Shown: positions 6,712 to 13,994, numbered from the stretch's first letter. The stretch: 18,386 nucleotides of DNA from Patescibacteria group bacterium UBA1370 (GCA_002306315.1 DBRK01000025.1:1-18386); one strand, 5' to 3'. Program-made: numbers and translations. Notes: generated from the letters alone by a model not told the origin.

Positions 6712-7659
6712 CTAAAAACTCCCCTTTTTCTGCTCGTACTCCTCTACCCAGCCTTTGATCTTGTGGCCATAGTCTTCATAGGCTAACGCAAAACGGAGAT
6801 GAGCGTTGAAATAGTTCTCCGGGTCGCCGGTGGTCATCCACTCGCCTTCGCTCTTGCCTACCATAATCCTGCCGGTTTCTGCCATCTTGGTAATAGCATC
6901 CACTGTCCATAATTCGCCGTCCTTGCCGGTGTTGGCAGGCTGCAAATACTCAAAAACACCCGGCGTCAACAAATAGCGGCCATATGAAGCCAGGCGGGAC
7001 GGCTCGCTGCCGCGGTCTGGTTTTTCAATAATATTGTCGAGATATTGATCTGAACCATCCTTAAAGCTGATGATACCGTACTTATCTACAACATCAGAGC
7101 TGACTTCCTGGGACATAATGATGCCCTGAACATCGGGGTTTTGCTGGAAAAGATCCACCATGATTTTGGCGTCTCCCGGATTACCAAAAACCACATCATC
7201 GCTGTAAAGCACCAAGAAAGCATCTTCCTGTTCGACAAACTTGGCGGCTGAGGCAATCGGCGAACCGTTGCCGTAGGGTAAGCTGGGATCCTGAGTAATG
7301 ACTACAATCTTGGGAAAATCCAAGACATGCTGCACCGGCTCGTAGCGCTCGGATTTACCCTGAGCCTGGAGCTGCTTGCGAATGCGGTTGACGTTATTAT
7401 TGAAATAATCCTCGTAAATCGGCTTGCCCTCTGGCGTGGCGACGATAATAATCTCCTCGATGCCTGCCTCTTCACACTCCTCGACAATAAACTGCATAAT
7501 CGGCCGGTTGCCGAATGGCAGCATAGCCTTGGGAAGTGTTTTGGTTATCGGCAAGTAGCGGCTGGCAAAGCCGGCGTCGGTGACAATTGCCTTGCGGACT
7601 CTCTTAACAGAGTTATCTGTTGGGGTTAGGGAAACAATGTCTGGTTCATACATATTCAT
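6712..7659 (-). CDS. galU: GalU-type UTP-glucose-1-phosphate uridylyltransferase
   Basis: This 315-aa protein of the nucleotidyltransferase fold catalyses, by family, UTP + glucose-1-phosphate to UDP-glucose + PPi in the cytoplasm. The N-terminal signature is KAIVTDAGFASRYLPITKTLPKAMLPFGNRP (23-53). The usual GalU wording is AAG(L/F)GTRxLPATK, so the GTR loop here is ASR and the preceding Ala is Asp. The KxMLP and P(I/M)MQ(F/Y)IVEEC motifs are intact. LVLYSDDVVFG is the metal-binding Asp region, and NIIEKPDRGSEPSRLASYGRYLL matches the 'EKP....PS..A..GRYil' segment. The variant loop leaves specificity less certain. TATCAT at 7662-7667 is 8 nt before ATG 7653, which may be the true leaderless start, two codons in. 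Confidence 0.87.
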   Translation of the reverse strand: MNMYEPDIVSLTPTDNSVKRVRKAIVTDAGFASRYLPITKTLPKAMLPFGNRPIMQFIVEECEEAGIEEIIIVATPEGKPIYEDYFNNNVNRIRKQLQAQGKSERYEPVQHVLDFPKIVVITQDPSLPYGNGSPIASAAKFVEQEDAFLVLYSDDVVFGNPGDAKIMVDLFQQNPDVQGIIMSQEVSSDVVDKYGIISFKDGSDQYLDNIIEKPDRGSEPSRLASYGRYLLTPGVFEYLQPANTGKDGELWTVDAITKMAETGRIMVGKSEGEWMTTGDPENYFNAHLRFALAYEDYGHKIKGWVEEYEQKKGSF

Positions 7660-7716
7660 ACATGATAACGCAGGGCACTGTTTATGGGCAATCGGGAAAA
7701 CAAAATCAAGGCTCTA

Positions 7717-7740
7717 AACAACCCTTTTTGATTGGTTGTT
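7717..7740 (-). other. Hairpin overlapping the stop codon of the exported-protein gene
   Basis: AACAACC and GGTTGTT form a 7-bp stem with a 10-nt loop spanning the stop of the 485-aa ORF. No strong T-tract follows, so it may protect the 3' end or be a weak terminator. Confidence 0.4.
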
Positions 7741-9196
7741 ATTTTAGACCAAAAGAAACTACTCTCACTACTTGCATACGTTCGATGCTGTTCTCATTTG
7801 CTACAATTTCACTCACGATTGTTTCAACATACGCATTGACACCATCTGCATCCATACCTGTAAGATTGACTGGAGTCTCAACATTTTTTCTCCTTACTCT
7901 TCCATTATCATTAACTAATAACTGAACGCTTACCACACCGGCTTCTAATGGTGGTACTCCACGCCGTTGGCGCTTTATTTCCGTAGCTTTTTGTTCAATA
8001 CGTTGCGAACGTTGCTGCTCAGCCAAAACAGCTTGTATGTATTTGGTTGTTAATGGTTCTCTTTTACCTTGGATACTTTCTCTGAGCCGTGCTGCCAATT
8101 CATACCTTATCGCTGCATCTTCAATTTGATCGATGAGCCACAGTTTTTGTCCAAATTCCTTTGATGGGCGACCATTATTATTTGCGTCTAGTAATTTTAG
8201 TTTTTGCCTAGTAGTTGTCATCTCTTCATATGTTAACTGTTGGGCAGGTCTAACTCCTGCCTCTTTCTGCTCCCTCTCAAAGTCCTCGTCATTATTCATT
8301 CTGGCCTCACCAGCGTTTGCTAGATCATTAAGTAGACCACCAACTATATATTGCTCTTTTGTTGGCGCTGGCGGTCTATAAACTGGAGCAAAGCTGTCAA
8401 TCGGTCGGGTGCCAGCTGACTGCTTTTTCATCCGGTTATAGAGATATAGGCTACCAGCTGCGCCTGCCCCGAGCAGCCCAGTGGTAAGTGTCGTCAGTTT
8501 TCTTAAAACACCAACGGCTTTTGTAGCCCCCTCTTTTATTTTTAGTCCAAGCTCTACTCCCTCCTGGTATCCGGGATTATTAGTTATTTGCTCTGACTGT
8601 AAAGCTTGTGATTGGTCTAGATAGGTATTTGCTGGGAATTTTCCATCTATCGAATCACCACCGCCTGTTGCTGCCGGTGCAAGTATCACTTGCGGGCTAT
8701 ATTCGTAACCTCTCCATCTTAATAGTTCGGCTACATTTACTTCAAAATGAGGAGGGAAAGCATTTGTTTCGATAATTTGCCTAGCAATTAAATAGCTGTT
8801 TACTTGTGTGTAACTATCGATAATGTTTTGAATTTCTGCTTCACTGGCTTCATGACCAAATCTACTGACCTGTTCTCTTACATATCTATCTAGATCGCCA
8901 TATAGGGCTCTGCAACTCTCTGGAGTAATAGTCATGAACACAAAATTAAAGAACGCTTCCTCAGTAAACACCCCATCTGACTCCTGGGCGCATGCAACTT
9001 TCGTTCCCTCCAAGGATAATCCTGTAACAAGAGCTGCCACTGCTATTTGAAGAGCTTGGCGACGGGTGATACCTTCAGAATCAACAGGTGTTGTTTTCAC
9101 AACCTCTGCTTTTCCTCCATTATGTCTGGGAATACGTCCGAGAAATAAAAACTCGCGGCGGGTTAACCCTGGTGTGAGCGCCTCTTGATTCCTCAT
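7739..9196 (-). CDS. Hypothetical Tat-like exported or membrane protein, 485 aa
   Basis: I recognise no family. The N-terminus carries two twin-arginine motifs: LTRREFLFLG (RR at 13-14) and GITRRQALQIAVAALVTG (RR at 45-46). The second is followed by a hydrophobic stretch (49-62) and ACAQE, which looks like a signal-peptidase site. A second hydrophobic segment, TLTTGLLGAGAAGSLYLY, lies mid-protein and is followed by NRMKKQ. The distal part is charged and helical, and the C-terminal 70 residues (VVSVQLLVNDNGRVRRKNVETPVNLTGMDADGVNAYVETIV) look like a small alpha/beta domain. Start chosen at ATG 9196, 8 nt after the extended -10 TGATATACT; a TTG six codons upstream overlaps that -10. No neighbours suggest a role. 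Confidence 0.78.
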   Translation of the reverse strand: MRNQEALTPGLTRREFLFLGRIPRHNGGKAEVVKTTPVDSEGITRRQALQIAVAALVTGLSLEGTKVACAQESDGVFTEEAFFNFVFMTITPESCRALYGDLDRYVREQVSRFGHEASEAEIQNIIDSYTQVNSYLIARQIIETNAFPPHFEVNVAELLRWRGYEYSPQVILAPAATGGGDSIDGKFPANTYLDQSQALQSEQITNNPGYQEGVELGLKIKEGATKAVGVLRKLTTLTTGLLGAGAAGSLYLYNRMKKQSAGTRPIDSFAPVYRPPAPTKEQYIVGGLLNDLANAGEARMNNDEDFEREQKEAGVRPAQQLTYEEMTTTRQKLKLLDANNNGRPSKEFGQKLWLIDQIEDAAIRYELAARLRESIQGKREPLTTKYIQAVLAEQQRSQRIEQKATEIKRQRRGVPPLEAGVVSVQLLVNDNGRVRRKNVETPVNLTGMDADGVNAYVETIVSEIVANENSIERMQVVRVVSFGLK

Positions 9197-9204
9197 AATC
9201 CTAT

Positions 9205-9213
9205 AGTATATCA
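9205..9213 (-). promoter_or_regulatory. Extended -10 promoter of the 485-aa ORF (leaderless)
   Basis: TGATATACT ends 8 nt before ATG 9196. The same nonamer precedes the phosphatase gene at 2977-2985. Confidence 0.6.
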
Positions 9214-9364
9214 AACTGAGTTAATTTATAACAGCAGCAAGCAGTTCTCCGAAAATTTTCCCAAAAAGCAATAAGCAAAACAAGGGCGTTTCCACCATCA
9301 ACCCCCCCTCTAGCCGACGCTCCGCTTTGCCAAAACTTGAGGTATTCCATATTTCTACCTCTTT

Positions 9365-9373
9365 TGGTACAAT
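9365..9373 (+). promoter_or_regulatory. Extended -10 promoter of secE-nusG-rplK-rplA
   Basis: TGGTACAAT ends 3 nt before ATG 9377 and 9 nt before the in-frame ATG 9383. A start 6-8 nt after the hexamer would make 9383 the leaderless initiator. TTCCAT (9345-9350) is a weak -35 at 17-bp spacing. Confidence 0.6.
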
Positions 9374-9376
9374 ACC

Positions 9377-9562
9377 ATGTCTATGGTAATCCCAACTGTG
9401 TACCTGCAACAGGTGAGCCGTGAGCTAAAAAAGGTCACCTGGCCTTCACGGGCTACCACCATCGAAATGACGATGTTGGTGATTGCAGTCAGCATCATTG
9501 TTGGCGCTTACCTGGGAGTCCTCGACTACTTTTTTCAGCAGTTGATGGGAGTTTTAATATAA
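9377..9562 (+). CDS. secE: Preprotein translocase subunit SecE
   Basis: This 61-aa single-span SecE is the membrane clamp of SecY in the SecYEG channel. The cytoplasmic amphipathic helix is VSRELKKVTWPSRATTIEMT, containing the hallmark ELKKVTWPS. It is followed by the transmembrane helix MLVIAVSIIVGAYLGVLDYFF. Length is typical of short bacterial SecE. It is first in the run with nusG (32 nt gap), as in most bacteria. There is no Shine-Dalgarno. The promoter position suggests that ATG 9383 (MVIPTV...) may be the used start, shortening the protein by two residues. Confidence 0.95.
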   Translation: MSMVIPTVYLQQVSRELKKVTWPSRATTIEMTMLVIAVSIIVGAYLGVLDYFFQQLMGVLI

Positions 9563-9594
9563 AGAAGAAAAACGGCGCAAAAAGCTAACTCAAT

Positions 9595-10233
9595 ATGGCA
9601 GATTCAAACGACCAAAACCTACTCAACGGCGAAGAGATTACCCCTCCTGAAGTCCAGGAGGTGAAGGTGGATTCGCCCAACATCATTACCATTTCCGACG
9701 TGGAAAACAAAAAAGCCCGCTGGTATGTGGTCCACACCTACTCCGGGCACGAGAACAAAGTCGCGGAAACGCTCAAACAGCGCGCCGAGACTCTCAACCT
9801 GACCAGTAAAATCCTCAAGGTTTTGATTCCGACTCAGGAAAAAATCCAGATCAAACGCGGCCAGCGCAAAACCGTCAACGAAAAGATTTTCCCCGGCTAC
9901 ATGCTGGTGCAGATGGAATTGACCGATGACTCCTGGCTGGCTGTGCGCACTACTCAGGGCGTGACCGGTTTTGTCGGCATTGGCAACAAACCCACTCCGC
10001 TACCCCGCCATGAAGTTGAAGCCATCAAGAAATATATGAGCCAGGCTGCACCGCAATACAAAGCGGATTATGTTGAAGGCGAAGCAGTCCGGATTGTGGA
10101 CGGCCCCTTCAACGATTTCCTGGGCACCGTCAACTCGATTAATGAGGAACGCGGTCAGGTCGAAGTCTTGGTTAATATTTTCGGCCGGGAAACGCCGGTG
10201 GTCCTCGACTTCCTGCAAGTGAAAAAAGTTTAG
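9595..10233 (+). CDS. nusG: Transcription termination/antitermination factor NusG
   Basis: This 212-aa protein has an acidic disordered N-terminal extension of about 40 residues, then the NGN domain beginning ARWYVVHTYSGHENKVAETL, with KIFPGYMLVQM and VRTTQGVTGFVG. The C-terminal KOW domain has GEAVRIVDGPFNDFLGTVNSINEERGQVEVLVNIFGRETPVVLDF. All the family landmarks are present, so it should bind RNA polymerase through NGN and partners (Rho/S10) through KOW. The N-terminal extension is longer than in E. coli NusG (181 aa). Its Shine-Dalgarno is weak (purine-rich AAAGAAGAAAAA well upstream). Confidence 0.97.
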   Translation: MADSNDQNLLNGEEITPPEVQEVKVDSPNIITISDVENKKARWYVVHTYSGHENKVAETLKQRAETLNLTSKILKVLIPTQEKIQIKRGQRKTVNEKIFPGYMLVQMELTDDSWLAVRTTQGVTGFVGIGNKPTPLPRHEVEAIKKYMSQAAPQYKADYVEGEAVRIVDGPFNDFLGTVNSINEERGQVEVLVNIFGRETPVVLDFLQVKKV

Positions 10234-10237
10234 TGTA

Positions 10238-10246
10238 TGGTATAAT
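10238..10246 (+). promoter_or_regulatory. Internal extended -10 promoter before rplK
   Basis: TGGTATAAT, a perfect extended -10, begins 5 nt after the nusG stop. It predicts a start near 10253 and a leader of about 43 nt for rplK. Hairpin TTTGC-t-CCTG/CAGG-GCAAA (10248-10269) followed by TTGTTTTT could act as a weak terminator for read-through from nusG, while the internal promoter starts within its 5' arm. Confidence 0.6.
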
Positions 10247-10295
10247 TTTTGCTCCTGATCCAGGGCAAATTGTTTTTAGCAAGAAAAAGACATAT

Positions 10296-10718
10296 ATGGC
10301 AAAGAAAATTCAACAAGTCCTCAAGCTTAATCTACCGGCCGGCGCCGCTACTCCAGCCCCGCCAGTTGGTCCGATCCTCGGCCAGACCGGTATTAATATG
10401 ATGGACTTCATCAAGCAGTACAATGACGCTACCGCCGACAAGCGCGGCCAGGTCATTCCGGCCGAGCTGACTGTTTATCAGGATCGGTCTTTTAGCTTTG
10501 TCCTAAAACTGCCGCCTGTTTCCGCCATGATTATGCAGAAGCTCAAGCTCAAGTCCGGCAGCCAAAAAACCGGCCGCGAGACCGTCGGCACCTTGACCAT
10601 GGATCAAGCTAGAGAAATTGCTCAGGAAAAAATGCCCGACCTCAACACCGATGATGTCGAAAAAGCCCTCAAGACTGTTATCGGCACTGCCGAAAGCATG
10701 GGTGTCAAAGTTCAGTAA
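10296..10718 (+). CDS. rplK: 50S ribosomal protein L11
   Basis: This 140-aa protein begins MAKKIQQVLKLNLPAGAATPAPPVGPILGQTGINMMDFIKQYN, the standard L11 N-terminal domain with its Pro-rich linker. The 23S-binding C-terminal domain has KLKSGSQKTGRETVGTLTMDQAREIA and ends IGTAESMGVKV. Length matches the family (about 141 aa). An in-frame ATG at 10233 would add 21 residues unlike any L11, so it is rejected; the start at 10296 follows a purine-rich AAGAAAAAGA. L11 forms the GTPase-associated centre with L10-L12. Confidence 0.97.
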   Translation: MAKKIQQVLKLNLPAGAATPAPPVGPILGQTGINMMDFIKQYNDATADKRGQVIPAELTVYQDRSFSFVLKLPPVSAMIMQKLKLKSGSQKTGRETVGTLTMDQAREIAQEKMPDLNTDDVEKALKTVIGTAESMGVKVQ

Positions 10719-10789
10719 ATAAATTAGAATAATTTTCCTGGCAAAATTAACATCGCATTCGCAAAAAAACAGTAATCGTTTGAACTTTT

Positions 10790-10816
10790 CCCGGCTCCAT
10801 CCGGGCAAAAAGGAGA
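10790..10816 (+). promoter_or_regulatory. Hairpin and Shine-Dalgarno in the rplA leader
   Basis: CCCGG-ctccat-CCGGG (10790-10805) is a GC-rich hairpin ending 4 nt before the Shine-Dalgarno AAGGAGA (10810-10816) of rplA. It is a candidate for translational control, since L1 is a known autoregulator in other bacteria, but I do not see a clear match to the 23S L1-binding motif. Confidence 0.35.
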
Positions 10817-10823
10817 TCTAAAA

Positions 10824-11582
10824 ATGGGAGCAAAGAAAAACGTGGACATGACGGCCACGACAGATACCGTCAAAATCGTAACAACAGTTGAAGAGCCGGT
10901 AGAGGCTGATGCCAAGGCAGCAACAGATGCCGCTACGGAAACAGCCGAGGCGGAACAAACAACTTCAACCAAGAAAAAGGCCGCCAAGAGTGGCCGCAGT
11001 CTCAAGTACCGCGCCGCCCGCGCCCGGGTGGACAGAACCAAGCTTTATGCCCCGCGTGAGGCTCTGGAACTGGTGAAATCCCTGTCTTATTCCAGTTTTG
11101 AAGGCACCATCACTGCTGATGTGGTGGTCAAGGAAGTCGGAGTGGCTGGTTCGGTGACTCTGCCTCATGCCGCCGGTAAAACCAAGAAGGTAGCCATCGT
11201 CACTGACGAACTGCTCAAGGATATTGAGGCCGGCAACATTGACTTTGATGCACTGGTTAGCTCACCGGAATTTATGCCCAAGCTGGCTAAATTTGCCCGC
11301 GTTCTTGGACCGAAAGGCCTAATGCCCAGCCCCAAAACCGGCACCCTCACCCCCAACCCTGAAGCCAAAAAGAAGGAGCTAGAGGCCGGCCAAATGACTT
11401 TGCGGACAGATAAAAAACAGCCGCTGCTGCATGTCACTATAGGCAGGAGCAGCTCGCCCACTGAGCAGCTAGTGGAAAACCTGGAGGCTCTGGTGAAGGC
11501 TTTGGGCAGCAACGTCCGAAAAGTGGCTGTATCTGCCACCATGAGCCCGGGGGTTAGAGTGGATGTCTCCCGGCTGGTTTAA
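10824..11582 (+). CDS. rplA: 50S ribosomal protein L1 with N-terminal extension
   Basis: This 252-aa protein has a canonical L1 core from about residue 60 (KYRAARARVDRTKLYAPREALELVKSL) to the end. It includes the VLGPKGLMPSPKTGTLTPN signature and the C-terminal SATMSPGVRVDVSRL. The preceding 55 or so residues form an extra Ala/Thr/Glu-rich, low-complexity, acidic segment ending in a basic KKKAAKSGR. This is not part of E. coli L1 (234 aa) and is probably disordered. A strong Shine-Dalgarno (AAGGAGA, 7 nt spacing) fixes the start. It is last gene of the secE-nusG-rplK-rplA run, with a terminator 24 nt after the stop. rplJ-rplL do not follow directly as they usually do. Confidence 0.96.
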   Translation: MGAKKNVDMTATTDTVKIVTTVEEPVEADAKAATDAATETAEAEQTTSTKKKAAKSGRSLKYRAARARVDRTKLYAPREALELVKSLSYSSFEGTITADVVVKEVGVAGSVTLPHAAGKTKKVAIVTDELLKDIEAGNIDFDALVSSPEFMPKLAKFARVLGPKGLMPSPKTGTLTPNPEAKKKELEAGQMTLRTDKKQPLLHVTIGRSSSPTEQLVENLEALVKALGSNVRKVAVSATMSPGVRVDVSRLV

Positions 11583-11605
11583 TTGTTGAATTTGTTTGAG
11601 AAATG

Positions 11606-11633
11606 AAAACCCCGCCGGCATGGCGGGGTTTTT
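11606..11633 (+). terminator. Intrinsic terminator after rplA
   Basis: AAAACCCCGCC-ggcat-GGCGGGGTTTTT is an 11-bp stem with a T-tract. It sits between rplA and a converging 78-aa ORF and may work in both directions. Confidence 0.88.
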
Positions 11634-11649
11634 GGTTAGTTAGTCGTTA

Positions 11650-11886
11650 TTAGCGATCAATATCTTCCGGAGGATAGATAAATCGTGTCTCCCCAGCTTG
11701 TGTAAACCTACCCGGAGGAGTATGCACATCCATCTCTCCCTCCACTGGTTCTGACAAGTCATACCCTCTCGACCTAGCTCTTTCTGCTGCCCTCTCTCCG
11801 CAACAACCGGGACACCGACAATTTTTACCCCCTTCACCAGTACAACGAGTAGATAATAACATTCTCTCAAAAGCTTTCACCGCCAT
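11650..11886 (-). CDS. Hypothetical small cysteine-rich protein, 78 aa
   Basis: I recognise no family. The sequence has a clustered metal-binding-like segment, CTGEGGKNCRCPGCCGER (about 15-32, five Cys), followed by an Arg/Glu-rich helix and a Pro-rich tail ending RFIYPPEDIDR. Two overlapping frames are open here. This one is preferred because its ATG is preceded by a good Shine-Dalgarno (TAAGGA, about 6 nt). It lies on the thrS strand, 92 nt after a 46-aa ORF, and could be the last gene of that transcription unit. Confidence 0.55.
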   Translation of the reverse strand: MAVKAFERMLLSTRCTGEGGKNCRCPGCCGERAAERARSRGYDLSEPVEGEMDVHTPPGRFTQAGETRFIYPPEDIDR

Positions 11887-11978
11887 ACGGATCCTTACTT
11901 TATGGTCTTACTGAGCCAATCTTAATCCAGTTTCTCAAATCATTCAAGCCTACTGGAGCGATGGCCGTTCCACTCAGA

Positions 11979-12119
11979 CTAATAGCTGCAATCAAGCACT
12001 TCCCAGAGATTTATTTCCCGGCCGCTTTTAGCCCGACTGGAGACACAGTCGGCAGTGAGGTAGATCCAGGCACCGAGTAAAACAATTAGAGCCGCCAGCA
12101 AAATCATGCTTTTATTCAT
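11979..12119 (-). CDS. Small single-span membrane protein coupled to thrS, 46 aa
   Basis: Translating the minus strand from the ATG at 12117-12119 gives MNKSMILLAALIVLLGAWIYL, one clear transmembrane helix (about 5-21). A short polar tail follows with C25, C44 and basic residues (SSRAKSGREINLWEVLDCSY). The ATG lies 3 nt after the thrS stop codon, and a Shine-Dalgarno-like GAGAGGAAAG overlaps the end of thrS, so translational coupling is likely. No family is recognised. The helix could also be read as a signal peptide, but no clear cleavage site is seen. It is short enough to be missed by routine gene callers. Confidence 0.6.
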   Translation of the reverse strand: MNKSMILLAALIVLLGAWIYLTADCVSSRAKSGREINLWEVLDCSY

Positions 12120-12122
12120 GTG

Positions 12123-13913
12123 TTAAGCTTTCCTCTCCACCACCTCCTTCACCACCCTATCAGCAAACTCCTCAGCACCAACTGTCTCCTGCTCGCCGCT
12201 ATCGCGGCTGCGCACCGCCACCGTGCCCGCGGCTTCCTCCTGACCTCCAACAACCAGCATGTAAGGAACTTTTTCCTGCTGAGCATCGCGGATTTTGGCT
12301 GAGAGGCGCTCAGAGCGGTCGTCCAGCTCTACCCGCACGCCTTGGCCGCGTAACATTTCCGCCACCTGAATAGCATACTCGTTGAATTTGTCAGAAACGG
12401 GCAAAACTTTTGCCTGGACTGGTGCCAACCAGACAGGAAACTTGCCGGCGTAGTGCTCGATCAAGAAGGCCATAAACCGCTCGTGGACGGATAATGGCGC
12501 CCGGTGGATCACAAAAACCTCGTGGTTTTCTTCGCCGGATTCATCGATGTAGCTGAGATTAAAGCGCTTCTTGGCTACAAAATCTAGCTGGATAGTAGAC
12601 ATAGTCTCCTCGCGACCGGAGGCTGATTTAAACTGAACATCAACCTTGGGACCGTAAAAAGCCGCTTCGTCATCTGCCTCGACAAAAGGCACGCCCATTT
12701 CCTCAAGCACGCCTCGGAGGACATCCTGGGTGTACTCCCAGTTTTCCGGTTCATCGAAATATTTGTCGGTATGATCGGGGCTCCATTTCGACAGCCGGAA
12801 CCAATAATTTTCCAGGCCAAAAATCCGGAAGTAATCCATGGTCATTTCCATCACTGCCTTAAATTCCTCCTTAACTTGATCTTTGCGGCAGTAGATGTGG
12901 GCATCGTTCATGGTCATGCCCCGCACCCGCAACAATCCCGCAAGCGTTCCGGATAGCTCATTGCGGTAACAAGTGCCGTACTCAGCCAACCGCACCGGCA
13001 AATCGCGGTAGCTCTTGGGCTGATGCAGGTAGATGCGATGGTGGTGCGGACAGTTCATGGCTTTGAGGTAATAGACCGAATCGTCCATTTGCATAGCTGG
13101 GTACATGCTTTCTGCGTAATAAGGTAAATGTCCCGATGTCAGGAACAATTCTTCCCTAGCAATATGCGGGGTGGCTACCCGAAGATAGCCGGAGGCGGCT
13201 TCTTTCTCTTTTGCCAGCTTCTCGACTTCGTCCTTGATAATTTGGCCTTTGGGCAGCCACATCACCAAACCCTTACCTACCATTTCGTCAATGAAAAATA
13301 AGTCCATTTCTTGGCCGATTTTCCGGTGATCGCGCTCCTTGGCTGCTTCGCGCTGCTGCAGGTATTCCTCCAGCTCTGCCCCGCTGAAAAAGGCCGTGCC
13401 ATAGATGCGGGTGAGCATGATGTTTTCCTCAGAACCCCGCCAATAGGCACCGGCCAGGGACAAGAGTTTGAAGTGGCGCAAGTTGTCGGCTGGGCCGTCA
13501 ATGTGCCCGCCCCGGCAAAGATCAACAAAATCACCGGATTTATAAAGTGTGATAGCCTCGCCGGCTTCAGCAAACTCATTAATCAGTTCTTGCTTGTAAG
13601 GGTTGTTGGCATACATGGCCAGCGCTTCGTCCGCCCCGACCTCAAGCCGCTCAAAACCTCGCCATCCCTCGACAATTTTCTGCATCAGCGCCTCTATCGC
13701 CGGCAGATCATTCTCGGAAATCGGCTCTTCAAACTCAAAATCGTAGTAAAAACCTTCGTCGGTGGCCGGACCGATGGTGGGCTTGGCACTGGGATAAAGC
13801 TCGGTGACCGCGGCTGCCAGCAGGTGGGCGGCTGAATGCCGCAACGCCTGCAATTTTTCTTTTTCTTCCGGGCTTAAGAGTCCATTGTGTGGTTTAGATG
13901 CACTGTCTGCCAT
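12123..13913 (-). CDS. thrS: Threonyl-tRNA synthetase lacking the TGS domain
   Basis: This 596-aa class II synthetase charges tRNA-Thr. The protein starts almost directly with the editing domain: RHSAAHLLAAAV (H26, H30) and DLCRGGHI (C133, H137), the deacylation site. The catalytic core has MNCPHHHRIY (zinc ligand C288), motif 2 (CYRNELSGTLAGLLRVRGMTMNDAHI, zinc ligand H339) and motif 3 around IHRAPLSVHERFMAFLIEHYAG (zinc ligand H470). The anticodon domain follows (from about VWLAPVQAKVLPV). The N-terminal TGS domain of typical 640-aa enzymes is absent. Motif 3 reads LSVHER where E. coli has GS-x-ER. ATG 13913 is chosen for its Shine-Dalgarno (AAAGGA, 6 nt); an upstream in-frame start would fall inside the leader terminator. 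Confidence 0.95.
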   Translation of the reverse strand: MADSASKPHNGLLSPEEKEKLQALRHSAAHLLAAAVTELYPSAKPTIGPATDEGFYYDFEFEEPISENDLPAIEALMQKIVEGWRGFERLEVGADEALAMYANNPYKQELINEFAEAGEAITLYKSGDFVDLCRGGHIDGPADNLRHFKLLSLAGAYWRGSEENIMLTRIYGTAFFSGAELEEYLQQREAAKERDHRKIGQEMDLFFIDEMVGKGLVMWLPKGQIIKDEVEKLAKEKEAASGYLRVATPHIAREELFLTSGHLPYYAESMYPAMQMDDSVYYLKAMNCPHHHRIYLHQPKSYRDLPVRLAEYGTCYRNELSGTLAGLLRVRGMTMNDAHIYCRKDQVKEEFKAVMEMTMDYFRIFGLENYWFRLSKWSPDHTDKYFDEPENWEYTQDVLRGVLEEMGVPFVEADDEAAFYGPKVDVQFKSASGREETMSTIQLDFVAKKRFNLSYIDESGEENHEVFVIHRAPLSVHERFMAFLIEHYAGKFPVWLAPVQAKVLPVSDKFNEYAIQVAEMLRGQGVRVELDDRSERLSAKIRDAQQEKVPYMLVVGGQEEAAGTVAVRSRDSGEQETVGAEEFADRVVKEVVERKA

Positions 13914-13940
13914 AAATTTTCCTTTGCTTTCGATAAAAAT

Positions 13941-13949
13941 ATTGTAACA
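13941..13949 (-). promoter_or_regulatory. Possible second thrS promoter, downstream of the attenuator
   Basis: TGTTACAAT is an extended -10 on minus, predicting a start near 13934 and a 20-nt leader with the thrS Shine-Dalgarno. If active, it would bypass the leader terminator. Confidence 0.4.
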
Positions 13950-13994
13950 CTGGCGGCACCTGATTTTGCCCGGCTTTTGTTTTTCTAGATAAAA

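Noticed and set aside
9221..9409. 62-aa ORF on minus overlapping the secE start
   Set aside because: It covers the secE promoter and start, has no Shine-Dalgarno or -10 of its own, and its composition looks non-coding.
10233..10295. Upstream in-frame ATG extending rplK by 21 residues
   Set aside because: The extra residues are unlike any L11, and the ATG overlaps the internal -10 promoter; MAKKIQQVLKLN at 10296 is the normal start.
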